Of a stretch of DNA of 64,000 nt, positions 22,144-30,196 are shown piece after piece. The number at the start of each line of letters is the position of its first letter. Positions within the stretch are counted from its first letter, which is position 1. The notes under the pieces are model-generated. The model was given only the letters and a program-made list of their open reading frames with translations, searched no databases and was not told the DNA's origin. A program made the translations under genes and the position numbers. The stretch comes from Deltaproteobacteria bacterium (GTDB taxonomy: Bacteria > Myxococcota_A > Polyangia > Haliangiales > Haliangiaceae). The stretch spans positions 1-64,000 of the forward strand of contig JANXOM010000189.1 in the NCBI GenBank assembly GCA_025353585.1, given 5' to 3'.

Positions 22144-22319
22144 CGAGGAGCCTGACGGATCACGCGGCGCTCCAGACCGGCAATTCGGGGTCTGGATCGC
22201 GCACGGAGCTGCAGACAACCACCGATCGCGACCTCTGTTCCGGAGACGCATGGTGGAGTACCTCCTTGCGCACGGCGTGAGGAAACACGCCGCGGTCAAG
22301 ACGGGCTGGCAGGCCCGAG

Positions 22320-23624
22320 GAGGTCCTCCGTTGCGGAAGGGGAGCCGGAGGAGCGGATCGCGGCGATGGCGATGGCGACGGCCGAGGGCACGTTCGGCGA
22401 GCGAGAGGCGCGCGCGATGGCGCTCGCCAACGAGCTCGCGCGCAGCTGGTCGAGGACGAGCTCGCGCGGGTGGCGAGCTTGTTCGACGACCAAGTCGAGG
22501 CCGGGACGCAGCGCTACCGCCGGCGCGCGGAGGGCACGGTCTCTATCATTCGCTCGCGGGTCGCGTCCGCATGCGGCGCTTCGCGTATCGCCAGGTAGAA
22601 TTCCATAACGGACCGACGGTCGTGCCGCTGGGGCTCGCGGTCGGAATGCGCGAGCACGCCACGCCGGCGCCCGCGTACAGCGCCCTGCAGGCGTTCGCTG
22701 CGATGCCCGTGCGCCACGACGAAGCGGCGATGGCGGCCACGCACCGCACGGTGCCATCGCGGTCGACCCGCGAGTGGATCTGTAACCGCGCGGGCGCGGC
22801 GATCGTCGACGACGTCTCGCGGCTCGAGTCGCCAACCGCCGGCGCTGACGACCGTGCGCTGGCGCATGCCCCACGTGGGCACAATTGCCGTCAACGATCG
22901 CGAGGGCCGCACGCTCGTGAGCTGGCGGTTCGCGGCGACGGTGGCGAAGGCCCGGCGGAGATGCTGGAGCGCATGGCCGCCGAGGTGCTGCACCTCCGCG
23001 CCGAGCGCGCGGACCTCCCGATCGCGGTCATCCAGGACGGCGCGCCCGAGCTGTGGCGACTGATCGACGACTGGGAAGAGAACTTCCAGATCCCGATCAC
23101 AATGCGATTCGTCGGCCGCGATCACGTCGACGAGCGGCTGGCGCAGGTCGCAGAGATCCTGGAACCCGACAAAGTCGGCGCTGGCTGCTGCCGGAGACGT
23201 GGAAGACGGCGATGCGCCGCACGGACTCGCCATCGAGCGGCTGTGCGCGAGCCTTCGCGTGCTGGTCCGTACGCAGTACGCCGCCGACGAGGAGGCCGAT
23301 CTGTTGGCCGTGCCCACCTTGCTCGCGACGACCCACGGCCACCGGGCGCGGACCATCGAGGCGCACCTGACGTACTTCTACAACGCGCGGACGCGCTTCG
23401 CGTACGCGACCGCGCGGCGGCAGGGCTCTCCGATCGGGAGCGGGGTGACCGAGGGCGCGTGCAAGTCGGTGTTCGCGGCGCGCTGCAAGCGGTCGGGCCA
23501 GCGCTGGCACGAAGGAGGCCTGTCGCCGTGGGTGCACCTCCGGACTCAGTACTTGAATGGACGATTGAGCGCGGTTGTGGCGGCGCACATCGACCAGCAA
23601 ATGCGCGAGCTCCATGCAGCCTGA
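22320..23624 (+). pseudogene. decayed ISKra4-family-like transposase
   Basis: Pieces of one transposase are spread over three frames: ERIAAMAMATAEGTFGEREARAMALANELAR (from about 22345), HSLAGRVRMRRFAYRQVEFHNGPTVVPLGLAVGM, MPHVGTIAVNDREGRTLVSWRFAATVAKA, then ERMAAEVLHLRAERADLPIAVIQDGAPELWRLIDDW and, in frame 23199, a C-terminal part ending GSPIGSGVTEGACKSVFAARCKRSGQRWHEGG. The DGAPELW and GSGVTEGACK blocks are characteristic of ISKra4-like transposases (catalytic D and E). At least four frameshifts make it inactive. The 176 bp before it and the 87 bp after it contain no other gene; terminal repeats were not identified. Confidence 0.8.
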
Positions 23625-23711
23625 CGCTCAGTCGGTGTTCCAGAGGCGCTGGATTTAAAGTATCGACGAAAATCAAGTGACACGAGGCGGCGCCGTTGCT
23701 ATGGTCGTCAC

Positions 23712-24428
23712 GTGGCGAAGCGAGATCCGCAGCAGAGCTTGGTCTTCCGCAAGCACGGCGGACCGCGCGCCGGTGCCGGGCGGCCGAGGAAGCAGGGGCG
23801 GGCCAGCGAGCGGCACGAGGCCCGCGAGAAGTTTGCCGCGCGGTATCCGGTGCACGTGACGTCGAGGACCGTGAAGGCGCTCGGGAACCTGCGCCAGGCA
23901 CACGCGTATCACGCGCTCCGGTGGGCGATGTACTGCGTCATTGGCCGGCATGACTTCCGGATCATCCACGTGAGCATCCAGCACGATCACGTGCACCTCG
24001 TTGTCGAGGCAGACGGCGCCATCGCGCTCGCCAAGGGCATGCAGGCCTTTCTCATCTCGGCCGCGCAGCGCTTGAATCGCGCGCTCGGGGCGCACGCCGG
24101 CGAGAAGCGCCGTGGCACCGTGTTCCCCGACCGCTATCACGCGCGCGTCCTGCGCTCGCCAACGCAGACGAGGAATGCCCTTGCCTATGTCTTGAACAAC
24201 TGGCGGAAGCACCGCGCAGACCGCGGCCACCCGACGCGCAAGATCGATCCGTTCTCCAGCGGCATCAACTTCGCAGGGTGGCGAGAGCGGCGCGACTCGC
24301 CGATGCTCTACGAGCCGCCCGCGGGGTTCTTGCGACTCTCCACCAGCCTGCCGCAGACCTGGCTCTTGCAAGTCGGCTGGGCGAAGGCGGGCGAGATCAG
24401 CGCGTTCACGATGCCGGCATCGGCCTAG
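23712..24428 (+). CDS. RAYT-type HUH (Y1/IS200-like) transposase
   Basis: 238 residues from a GTG. N-terminal HGGPRAGAGRPRKQ is the glycine-rich lead found in one group of REP-associated tyrosine transposases. The HUH pair is QHDHVHLVVEA (about 92-101), and the catalytic Tyr is likely in RYHARVL or LAYVLNNWRKHR. Y1 transposases of this kind mobilise short palindromes (REP) rather than themselves. The ORF is intact and of normal length among decayed neighbours. No REP palindrome could be identified nearby by eye. Confidence 0.85.
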   Translation: MAKRDPQQSLVFRKHGGPRAGAGRPRKQGRASERHEAREKFAARYPVHVTSRTVKALGNLRQAHAYHALRWAMYCVIGRHDFRIIHVSIQHDHVHLVVEADGAIALAKGMQAFLISAAQRLNRALGAHAGEKRRGTVFPDRYHARVLRSPTQTRNALAYVLNNWRKHRADRGHPTRKIDPFSSGINFAGWRERRDSPMLYEPPAGFLRLSTSLPQTWLLQVGWAKAGEISAFTMPASA

Positions 24429-24447
24429 CCAGTCGTCACATCACGGC

Positions 24448-24867
24448 ATGAAGGTCGAGCTCGCCGACGAAGAACGGCAAGCGGGTCGCGATACTCGCGG
24501 TCGCGCTCGCCCATGACGGCGACGCCGGTCTGGGCCATCTTCAGCGACACGTTCGCCGTCGCGCAGGGCCGGTTCGTCGCGCGGCTGAGGTGGGCCGTCC
24601 CGAAGGCGGCGTGGGGCCCGCTCACGTCGCCATACCCGTGGTCTCCGTATTCGCACCAGGGATGGTCCTCGACCACATCGGCGCCGCGACCACCGCCACG
24701 GCGTTCCTGTCCGCGTTCTCGGAGAGCGACCGCGTCCGCGCGCGCGTCGGCAAGCTAGCGCACAAGGGCGTGGCGCTCGCGCGGCGGCGTCGGGTTCGGA
24801 AGCGCTTTCCACGGTCCTCGTGTTCGGCGACCGGAAGTTTCGCTTCTACGGCGCGACCGGCGCCTAG
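24448..24867 (+). pseudogene. degenerate plus-strand coding remnant
   Basis: Fragments in changing frames have the codon bias of real genes here: GVGPAHVAIPVVSVFAPGMVLDHIGAATTATAFLSAFSESDRVRARVGKLAHKGVALARR, then after a frame change ALSTVLVFGDRKFRFYGATGA and a TAG at 24865-24867. No family recognised. It follows the RAYT gene directly. No intact gene overlaps it. Confidence 0.45.
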
Positions 24868-24929
24868 GTGGCGGCCTTCGGGTTCCGCGGCGTCGTGAGG
24901 CGGCGGTCCGCCGCCCGACCAACCTCTCC

Positions 24930-25475
24930 GCGATGTCCTTGGCCGGGCGCGACCTTCGGCTCCTCACGTATGACAGCGCGTTCACCTGCGCCTCGATACG
25001 GATCCGCCGGCGCTCGCGCTCGTCGTCGCCGCCGCCGGTCGCCGCCGCCGGTCGCCGCCACCGGTCGCCGCCGCCGGGCGCCCGCGCGCGCCCGTCGCGT
25101 CCCCGCCGCCGACCGGCACCTACGGCCCGCTCGGTCTCGCCCGCAGCGGCGCGCTGCTCATCCTCGCGATCGAGCGCATGCGCTGCTGGGAGCTGAACGA
25201 GACGCCGGACTACGCGCGCGGGCCCCTTCATTGCGCTCATCGTGCAGCCAACGGAGCTCCCGTTCTGCCGCGAGCACGCCGGCCGGTTGCGCAAGGGCTT
25301 CGAATTCTCGGCGAGCGCCGTCACGGTCACGATCGCGGCCGCCCCGAAGGCGGCCGATGCGCCGCAGGGCGTTGTCCTCGCGAGCCTGCGCCCGCCGTCG
25401 GGGCCGACCCAGCTGCTGTGCCGCAGCGAGTTCGCCGCCACGCTCGCCGCCGCCACCCGGCGCGAGCAGCGCTGA
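24930..25475 (+). pseudogene. degenerate plus-strand gene remnant, unknown function
   Basis: After a short low-complexity block the frame reads GTYGPLGLARSGALLILAIERMRCWELNETPDYARGP, then a one-base insertion in GGGCCCC shifts it to FIALIVQPTELPFCREHAGRLRKGFEFSASAVTVTIAAAPKAADAPQ and on to CRSEFAATLAAATRREQR and a TGA at 25473-25475. The corrected reading is continuous and protein-like. Family unknown. It overlaps the tail of the minus-strand pseudogene at 25330. Confidence 0.5.
25024..25080 (+). repeat. GC-rich tandem repeat (about 10-bp unit)
   Basis: Imperfect copies of GCCGCCGGTC (with CCGGTCGCC and GCCACCGGTC variants) follow one another. It is a simple-sequence expansion within the decayed region, encoding alternately VAAAGRR or RSPPP depending on frame. 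Not CRISPR: no unique spacers. Confidence 0.6.
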
Positions 25476-26128
25476 CCGTCGCGCGCCGTCCGTCGGGCGG
25501 GATCCGCCCCTTGCACTGGTAGCGCCGCGCCTGCCAGTCGTAGACGCAATCGTTCGCAATGCCGCACCCCGTCGCGGCGTCGGTCGGATCGCAGAGGTCC
25601 GCCGCGGACGTGCCGTACGACGATGGGCCGCACCGGTAGGGCCCCGCGTAGTCGGAGTCGGCGCGACAGCTCGCGAACCGGCACGCGTGATGTTCGGCCG
25701 CGTTGCAGACGCAGACGTCCTCGCTTGCCGGTTGCAGCTCCGGTCGGGCGTGACGGTCCGCGTCGCGCCGGCCCTCGTCGTACACGCACTCGTTGTGCGC
25801 TCCGGACGCGTGCGCGTGGCCGAGGTGCCAGACGCGCTGCTGGGGACGAGCGATGCACCGCCCGCCCGGGCTGCGTCAGCAGTCCGCGTGGCGGACGCAC
25901 TCGTTGGCCACCGGCGGGGCGTGAGAGGCGCGCCGGTCGGTTGGCCCCGGCTCTGGCCCCGCGGGTCGCGCCGGGCACTCGCGGGGCGCGAGCCGCCGCG
26001 GCAGGCCCGCGTCGACAGCGGGCGCGGCATCCCGCGGCGCGGGCGGCATCCCTTGCCGGCCGGATCCTGCTGGCTGCGACGCGCTAACCCGCGAGCACGA
26101 TCGCCCCGTGCACGCGCGCCACCCGCAT
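25330..26128 (-). pseudogene. decayed cysteine-rich lipoprotein gene
   Basis: It begins 8 bp after the MshEN gene, with a signal MRVARVHGAIVLAG that ends in a frame change and stop. In another frame comes a typical proline/aspartate linker (PPAPRDAAPAVDAGLP), then cysteine-rich units: PVANECVRHADC, an in-frame TGA, SPGGRCI, then NECVYDEG, CVCNAAEHHACRFASCRADSDY, CDPTDAATGCGIANDCVYDWQ. Repeated NECV-type units are common in Myxococcota secreted proteins. An internal stop and a frameshift near the signal make it a pseudogene. Confidence 0.65.
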
Positions 26129-26136
26129 CGCGCGCC

Positions 26137-26919
26137 TCAGCGGATCCGCTCGAGGATCTCTTCGCGCGTCGCGACGCGCTTGTCGATCAGCAGCGAGAGC
26201 AGCTTGCGGAGCACCTCCTCGTCGCGCTGGACGAGGGCCTCGAGCTGCGAGAGGCGGGTCTGCAGCGCCAGGATCTCGGCGTCGCGGACGGCGGGCGCGG
26301 CGGGGGCGGGCGCGGGCGTGGGGCCCGGCGGCGAGGTCAGCGACGGTTTGCCGCGCGGGAACGTCCGGATCCCGTCCTGGCTCGTCGGGATCGCGGGCTG
26401 CGACGGGCGTAGCGCGACGTGGTCGACCTGCTCGAGCACATCGCCCGCGTCGAGCGTGATGGCGAGCTCGGGCCGGTGCACTTGCCCGAAGCCGCGCTGG
26501 TAAAACCTCGCGATCGCGCGCTCCATCATCTTCGGGCCCGTCAGGTACGGGCGGATGTTGAGCTGGGTGCGGATGCGGAGCTCGTCGATGATGCCGAGGT
26601 TCGTCGGGTCGGTCATCGCCACGTCGAGGAAGCGCATCTGCTTGGCGAACGGGACGAGGCTCCACTGCTGCGCGAGCTCGCCGGGGACCAGCTCGAGCAC
26701 GGCCTGCGGCGCGTTGACCTGATCGAGGTCCACCGACTGCAGGCCGAGCTGCGCCGACAGGATGCGCACGAGATCGTCCTCGCCGAGCACCTTCATCTCG
26801 ACGAGCGTCTTGCCGAGCGTGCCGCCCCAGCGCCGCTGCTCGGCGAGCGCGGCGCGCAACGCGTTCTCGCTGATGACGCCCGCCTCGATCAGCATCTCAC
26901 CCAATTTTTTACGCGCCAC
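26137..26919 (-). CDS. MshEN (GspE N-terminal) domain protein
   Basis: 260 residues. N-terminal MshEN domain (about 1-155): [42 protein letters not shown] follows the repeated LGxxLxxxG...LxxALxxQ pattern known to bind cyclic di-GMP in MshE-type ATPases. The first basic residue is Lys rather than Arg, and the rest includes the usual [25 protein letters not shown]. No ATPase domain follows; instead comes a Pro/Ala linker ([13 protein letters not shown]) and a C-terminal coiled coil ([29 protein letters not shown]). It is probably a stand-alone c-di-GMP sensor or adaptor. 40 bp lie between the upstream gene and its ATG. Confidence 0.8.
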   Translation of the reverse strand: MARKKLGEMLIEAGVISENALRAALAEQRRWGGTLGKTLVEMKVLGEDDLVRILSAQLGLQSVDLDQVNAPQAVLELVPGELAQQWSLVPFAKQMRFLDVAMTDPTNLGIIDELRIRTQLNIRPYLTGPKMMERAIARFYQRGFGQVHRPELAITLDAGDVLEQVDHVALRPSQPAIPTSQDGIRTFPRGKPSLTSPPGPTPAPAPAAPAVRDAEILALQTRLSQLEALVQRDEEVLRKLLSLLIDKRVATREEILERIR

Positions 26920-26959
26920 GAGGCATCCTATCGGGCCCTCGTGCCGGGGGCCAATGCCT

Positions 26960-28858
26960 TTACGGCGCGACGACGGTCGCGGTGCCCGTGGCCGCCAGCG
27001 TCCCGAGGAACTGCGCCGACTGCGTCTTGGCCGCCGGGACCTCGAACACGACGAAGTGACCGTCGGACCCGGGCACCATCTTGTACTGCGCGAGGACGGC
27101 GGTGACGCCGTCGAGGTTGTTGCTCACCGGCGGCGCGTCGGTCTTGCTGCCGCGGAGCACCATGCCGGGGACCGCCGCGGTGTCCGCCGTCATCACGAGG
27201 TCGCCGCCGAGCGCGGTGGCGAACGCCTCGATCGCGGGGTTGGGCGCGTAGGTGTCGACGAAGCCTTCGCTCTGGAAGATGCTGCGCGGCGTGATCCCCG
27301 CCGGCGGCTTGCGCACCATCAGCGGCGCGTAGTTCGCGGCGTCGGAGCGCTCGACCCACATCTGCAGGAGCGCGAGCGACGCGTTGTCTTCGTCGATCGG
27401 GTTGTCGCGCAGGAACGTGCCGACGAGCGCGGGGATGTCGAGCGGCGCGAGCTTGTAGAGCATCGCGAGGTAGAGGATGCCGCCGGTGCCCGAGAGCACG
27501 GCGCCCTTGAGCGACGGCTCGAACGCGACAAATGGGGGGCCGGTGAGGCCGCCCTGCGAGTGGCCGAAAAACATCGCGCGCGCCGGGTCGAGGGTGATGG
27601 TGCGTGTGCCGTCCACGACCGAGAGGCCCGTCGCGAGGCGGAGCTGCGCGAACGCGTCGGCCGCGCCCTGCAGCGCGTTGTCGCGCGCGGCATACGGGTT
27701 GCCGAAGTTGAAGAAGTCGATGTCCGGCGTGCCGCCCGGGTTACGCGGCCCGTGCAGCACCTGGTCGGTCGAGATGACGGCGATGCCCTGCTGCGCGAGC
27801 CGGACCGCGGTGCCGTCGTCGATGAAGGACTTGTAGTCGCCGCCCGTGCCGTGCGCGTAGATCGCGAACGGGAAGCCGGTGGCGGGGACGGGCGAGGTCG
27901 GCACCGTCAGCGCGAAGCGCATCGCCTCGGTGCGCTGGACGACGGCAGCGCCATCGCTACCGACGCTGATCTCGCCGCCCTCGGACAGGTACGGCACGGT
28001 GCCGCTCTGGAAGTTCGGGGCCTCGTACGCGCCCGTATAGACGTGGAACACGGGGCTCGGCGTCGTGGTGACGACGTCGGTCGCGACGGGCGCGGCGGCG
28101 GCGAACACGGCCTTGCGGAGCGCGGGCGCGACGAACGTGGCGTGCTGCGTGGTGAACACGGCGGCCGACGCGAGGTCGCCGACCTTGTCATCGGCGGCGG
28201 CGGTGAGCCAGGCGAGGAGCGGCGCGTAGGCGGCCTGCGTGGGGCCAGCGCCGGCGAGCGCGGTGATGAAGTCGGAGCTCGGCCCGACCGGCGCGCCGCC
28301 CTCGTCGTGGACGCGCGTGGTGACCACGAGCGCGTACGTGGTGGCCTCGTCGAGGGGGAAGCCGGGGACGGGACGCACCGCGAGCCGGTTCGCCCCGATC
28401 GTCTGGCCCTTCGCGGCGATGAACGTCGCGATGATCGGCGTGCGCGTGTTGTAGTCGGGCGACGCGGGATCGATGTTGACCAGGTAGACGCTCGCGCCGG
28501 CGACGACGGACGCGGCGGGGTCGGGGAGCGTCGTCTTGTCGAGCGGAGCCGAGAAGCGCGCGAACATGCCGGCGTTGAGGCCAAACCCGTCGAGGTCCTG
28601 CGCGGCGATCCGATACGAGTCGACGATCAAGCTGTTGGTCGGGAACAGCGCGAGGTCGAGCTTGCCGTCGGCGGTGCGGCGGAGGTCGTTCGGAAACGGC
28701 AGCGCGTAGAAGTCGTCGTCGGTGAGCGCGCCGGCGACGCCGCTACCGCTGCCCGTGCCGGCCGTCAGCGAGAACAGCGCCGTCGTGGTGCCGCTGTCGC
28801 CCCCGCACGCAGATGCCGCGGCGGCGGCGACGAGGCTGGCGAGGAGCAGGCGGCGCAT
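26960..28858 (-). CDS. lipoprotein alpha/beta hydrolase
   Basis: About 632 residues from the ATG at 28858 (a GTG 9 bases earlier is possible). Lipoprotein signal RRLLLASLVAAAAASACGG. An N-terminal domain (about 30-300; FPNDLRRTADGKLDL, LVVTTRVHDEGG) is of the type found in large myxobacterial lipoproteins with Ig-like folds. The hydrolase part begins with FPFAIYAHGTGGDYKSF and has the nucleophile elbow AMFFGHSQGGLTG. Late residues include GSDGHFVVFE for the His of the triad. It is likely an outer-membrane-anchored esterase or lipase of unknown substrate. The MshEN gene starts 40 bp after its stop. Confidence 0.85.
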   Translation of the reverse strand: MRRLLLASLVAAAAASACGGDSGTTTALFSLTAGTGSGSGVAGALTDDDFYALPFPNDLRRTADGKLDLALFPTNSLIVDSYRIAAQDLDGFGLNAGMFARFSAPLDKTTLPDPAASVVAGASVYLVNIDPASPDYNTRTPIIATFIAAKGQTIGANRLAVRPVPGFPLDEATTYALVVTTRVHDEGGAPVGPSSDFITALAGAGPTQAAYAPLLAWLTAAADDKVGDLASAAVFTTQHATFVAPALRKAVFAAAAPVATDVVTTTPSPVFHVYTGAYEAPNFQSGTVPYLSEGGEISVGSDGAAVVQRTEAMRFALTVPTSPVPATGFPFAIYAHGTGGDYKSFIDDGTAVRLAQQGIAVISTDQVLHGPRNPGGTPDIDFFNFGNPYAARDNALQGAADAFAQLRLATGLSVVDGTRTITLDPARAMFFGHSQGGLTGPPFVAFEPSLKGAVLSGTGGILYLAMLYKLAPLDIPALVGTFLRDNPIDEDNASLALLQMWVERSDAANYAPLMVRKPPAGITPRSIFQSEGFVDTYAPNPAIEAFATALGGDLVMTADTAAVPGMVLRGSKTDAPPVSNNLDGVTAVLAQYKMVPGSDGHFVVFEVPAAKTQSAQFLGTLAATGTATVVAP

Positions 28859-28900
28859 GGCGCGCACCGTATCAGACGCTCGCGGCGAAGTCGGCGCGAA

Positions 28901-29620
28901 CTAGAACGTGAGCACGAGCACGCCGCTCACGGCGAGGCCGGCGCCGAGCCCCCCGACGACGGCCCCGCCGCGCGCGTGCGACGCGCCGAAGTACCAGCCT
29001 GCCCCGGCCGCCGCGGCGACGATGCCGGCCGCGCTGAGCCCGACGCCGATCTGATGCGCGCGCCGGTGGGCGTGAGCCGCGGCAGCGCTGCGCTCGTGGG
29101 CGGCGGCAGTGGCGGCGGCCGAGCGCTCGGCCGCGCTGTCGGGCAACACCGTCGGGACATCCGCGAGCAGCGCGCGCACGGCGTCGGAGGCGCCCTGGAT
29201 CGCGTCGGTCACCGTGCACACGTCGCAGCGCGCCGACTTCTGCGCGAGCACGTTGCCCGTGTCCGTGCGGACGAGCGTGACGACATAGCCGAAGCTCGTG
29301 CCGGCCCCGGTGAGCGTGGCGAGCAGCGCGAGCTCGGCGCCGGCCTGCGTCTTGACCTCGGCGAGGCACGCGCCGACCACGCAGCCATCGGTCCACGTCG
29401 TGGAGCTCGCGAGGTGCTCGTGCGTGGACTTCGCGCTGGCGACCCAGAAGCGCGACGTGTCGATCTGCTGGTCGAGCCGCTGCTCGAACTGATGCGCCGC
29501 CTCCGTCGGGATGCCCTCGACGTTCACGTCGAGGATCGCCACCACGCGCTTCGCCGGATCCGCCGCCGCCCCCGTCCCGCCCATCGCCAGCAGCGCTGCC
29601 GCCGCGAGGGCTGTCTTCAT
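28901..29620 (-). CDS. exported protein of unknown function
   Basis: 239 residues with a signal peptide (KTALAAAALLAMGGTGAAA). The N-terminal domain (about 25-145) looks like the TolB-N or FlgO-like family that reports envelope signals (RVVAILDVNVEGIPTEAAHQFEQRLDQQI, GAELALLATLTG). The C-terminal part is a helical Ala-rich segment and two hydrophobic stretches (IGVGLSAAGIVAAAAGAGWYF, GGAVVGGLGAGLAVSGVLVL), so it may be membrane-anchored. The start overlaps the stop of the upstream gene (ATGA). A similar N-terminal domain occurs in the PEGA protein at 35410. Confidence 0.75.
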   Translation of the reverse strand: MKTALAAAALLAMGGTGAAADPAKRVVAILDVNVEGIPTEAAHQFEQRLDQQIDTSRFWVASAKSTHEHLASSTTWTDGCVVGACLAEVKTQAGAELALLATLTGAGTSFGYVVTLVRTDTGNVLAQKSARCDVCTVTDAIQGASDAVRALLADVPTVLPDSAAERSAAATAAAHERSAAAAHAHRRAHQIGVGLSAAGIVAAAAGAGWYFGASHARGGAVVGGLGAGLAVSGVLVLTF

Positions 29621-30123
29621 GCTTCGTCGACCTGCGCGATGAACTTCTTCATCAGGCCGTCGATCATCAGGTTGCGGTCCACGATCTGATATTTGCCGTC
29701 GCGCCAGCCGGTCTGGACCTCCGTGTACCGCTTCTCGCCGTCGGCGATGAGCAGCCGGTAGGACTGGACCTTCTTGATGATGTCCTTCTGATTGCGGATG
29801 ACATACGAGATCATCGACGCGCCCGCCGCGACCGAGAGCACGAGCCCGAGCGGCCCGCCGATCGCGTACTTGAGGCCGATGCGCAGCGCGAGCGCGAGCC
29901 CGGCGCCGATCGCGACCTTCTTGGTGCCCGTTCCGTCGACGACCGAGTCCTTCGCGAGCGCCATCGAGGTGCTGCCCGACGCGACCAGGAGCGCGATGAA
30001 GTTGCCGCGCCGCGTGGTCCAGCCGCGGTCGTAATATTCCTTGATCGCCTGCTTCAGGAAGGCGTCGTAGGTCGTGTAGATGCCCTGCGCCGCCGCCGGG
30101 GGCTCCTGTTTTGGCTCGGCCAT
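29617..30123 (-). CDS. membrane-associated protein of unknown function
   Basis: About 168 residues from the ATG at 30123; the track start at 30165 adds MSNPLEDLVLCWTQ with no family support. Two hydrophobic glycine-rich helices (KKVAIGAGLALALRIGLKYAIGG and LGLVLSVAAGASMISYVI) follow a short helical N-terminus. Charged C-terminal helices carry DIIKKVQSYR and GLMKKFIAQVDEA. No family recognised. It is coupled to the exported protein downstream through an ATGA overlap, and divergent from the TPR metallopeptidase gene at 30197, so a divergent promoter probably lies in 30124-30196. Confidence 0.75.
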   Translation of the reverse strand: MAEPKQEPPAAAQGIYTTYDAFLKQAIKEYYDRGWTTRRGNFIALLVASGSTSMALAKDSVVDGTGTKKVAIGAGLALALRIGLKYAIGGPLGLVLSVAAGASMISYVIRNQKDIIKKVQSYRLLIADGEKRYTEVQTGWRDGKYQIVDRNLMIDGLMKKFIAQVDEA

Positions 30124-30196
30124 CTGCGTCCAGCATAGCACCAGGTCTTCTAACGGGTTTGACACGCTCCCCGGGGCGGCTCAGATTTGACCCCAG

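Noticed and set aside
25024-25080. Possible CRISPR-like repeat
   Set aside because: Units are about 10 bp with no unique spacers and no cas genes nearby.
26762-29689. Plus-strand ORF of 975 codons
   Set aside because: It is antisense to the MshEN and hydrolase genes and is low in family content.
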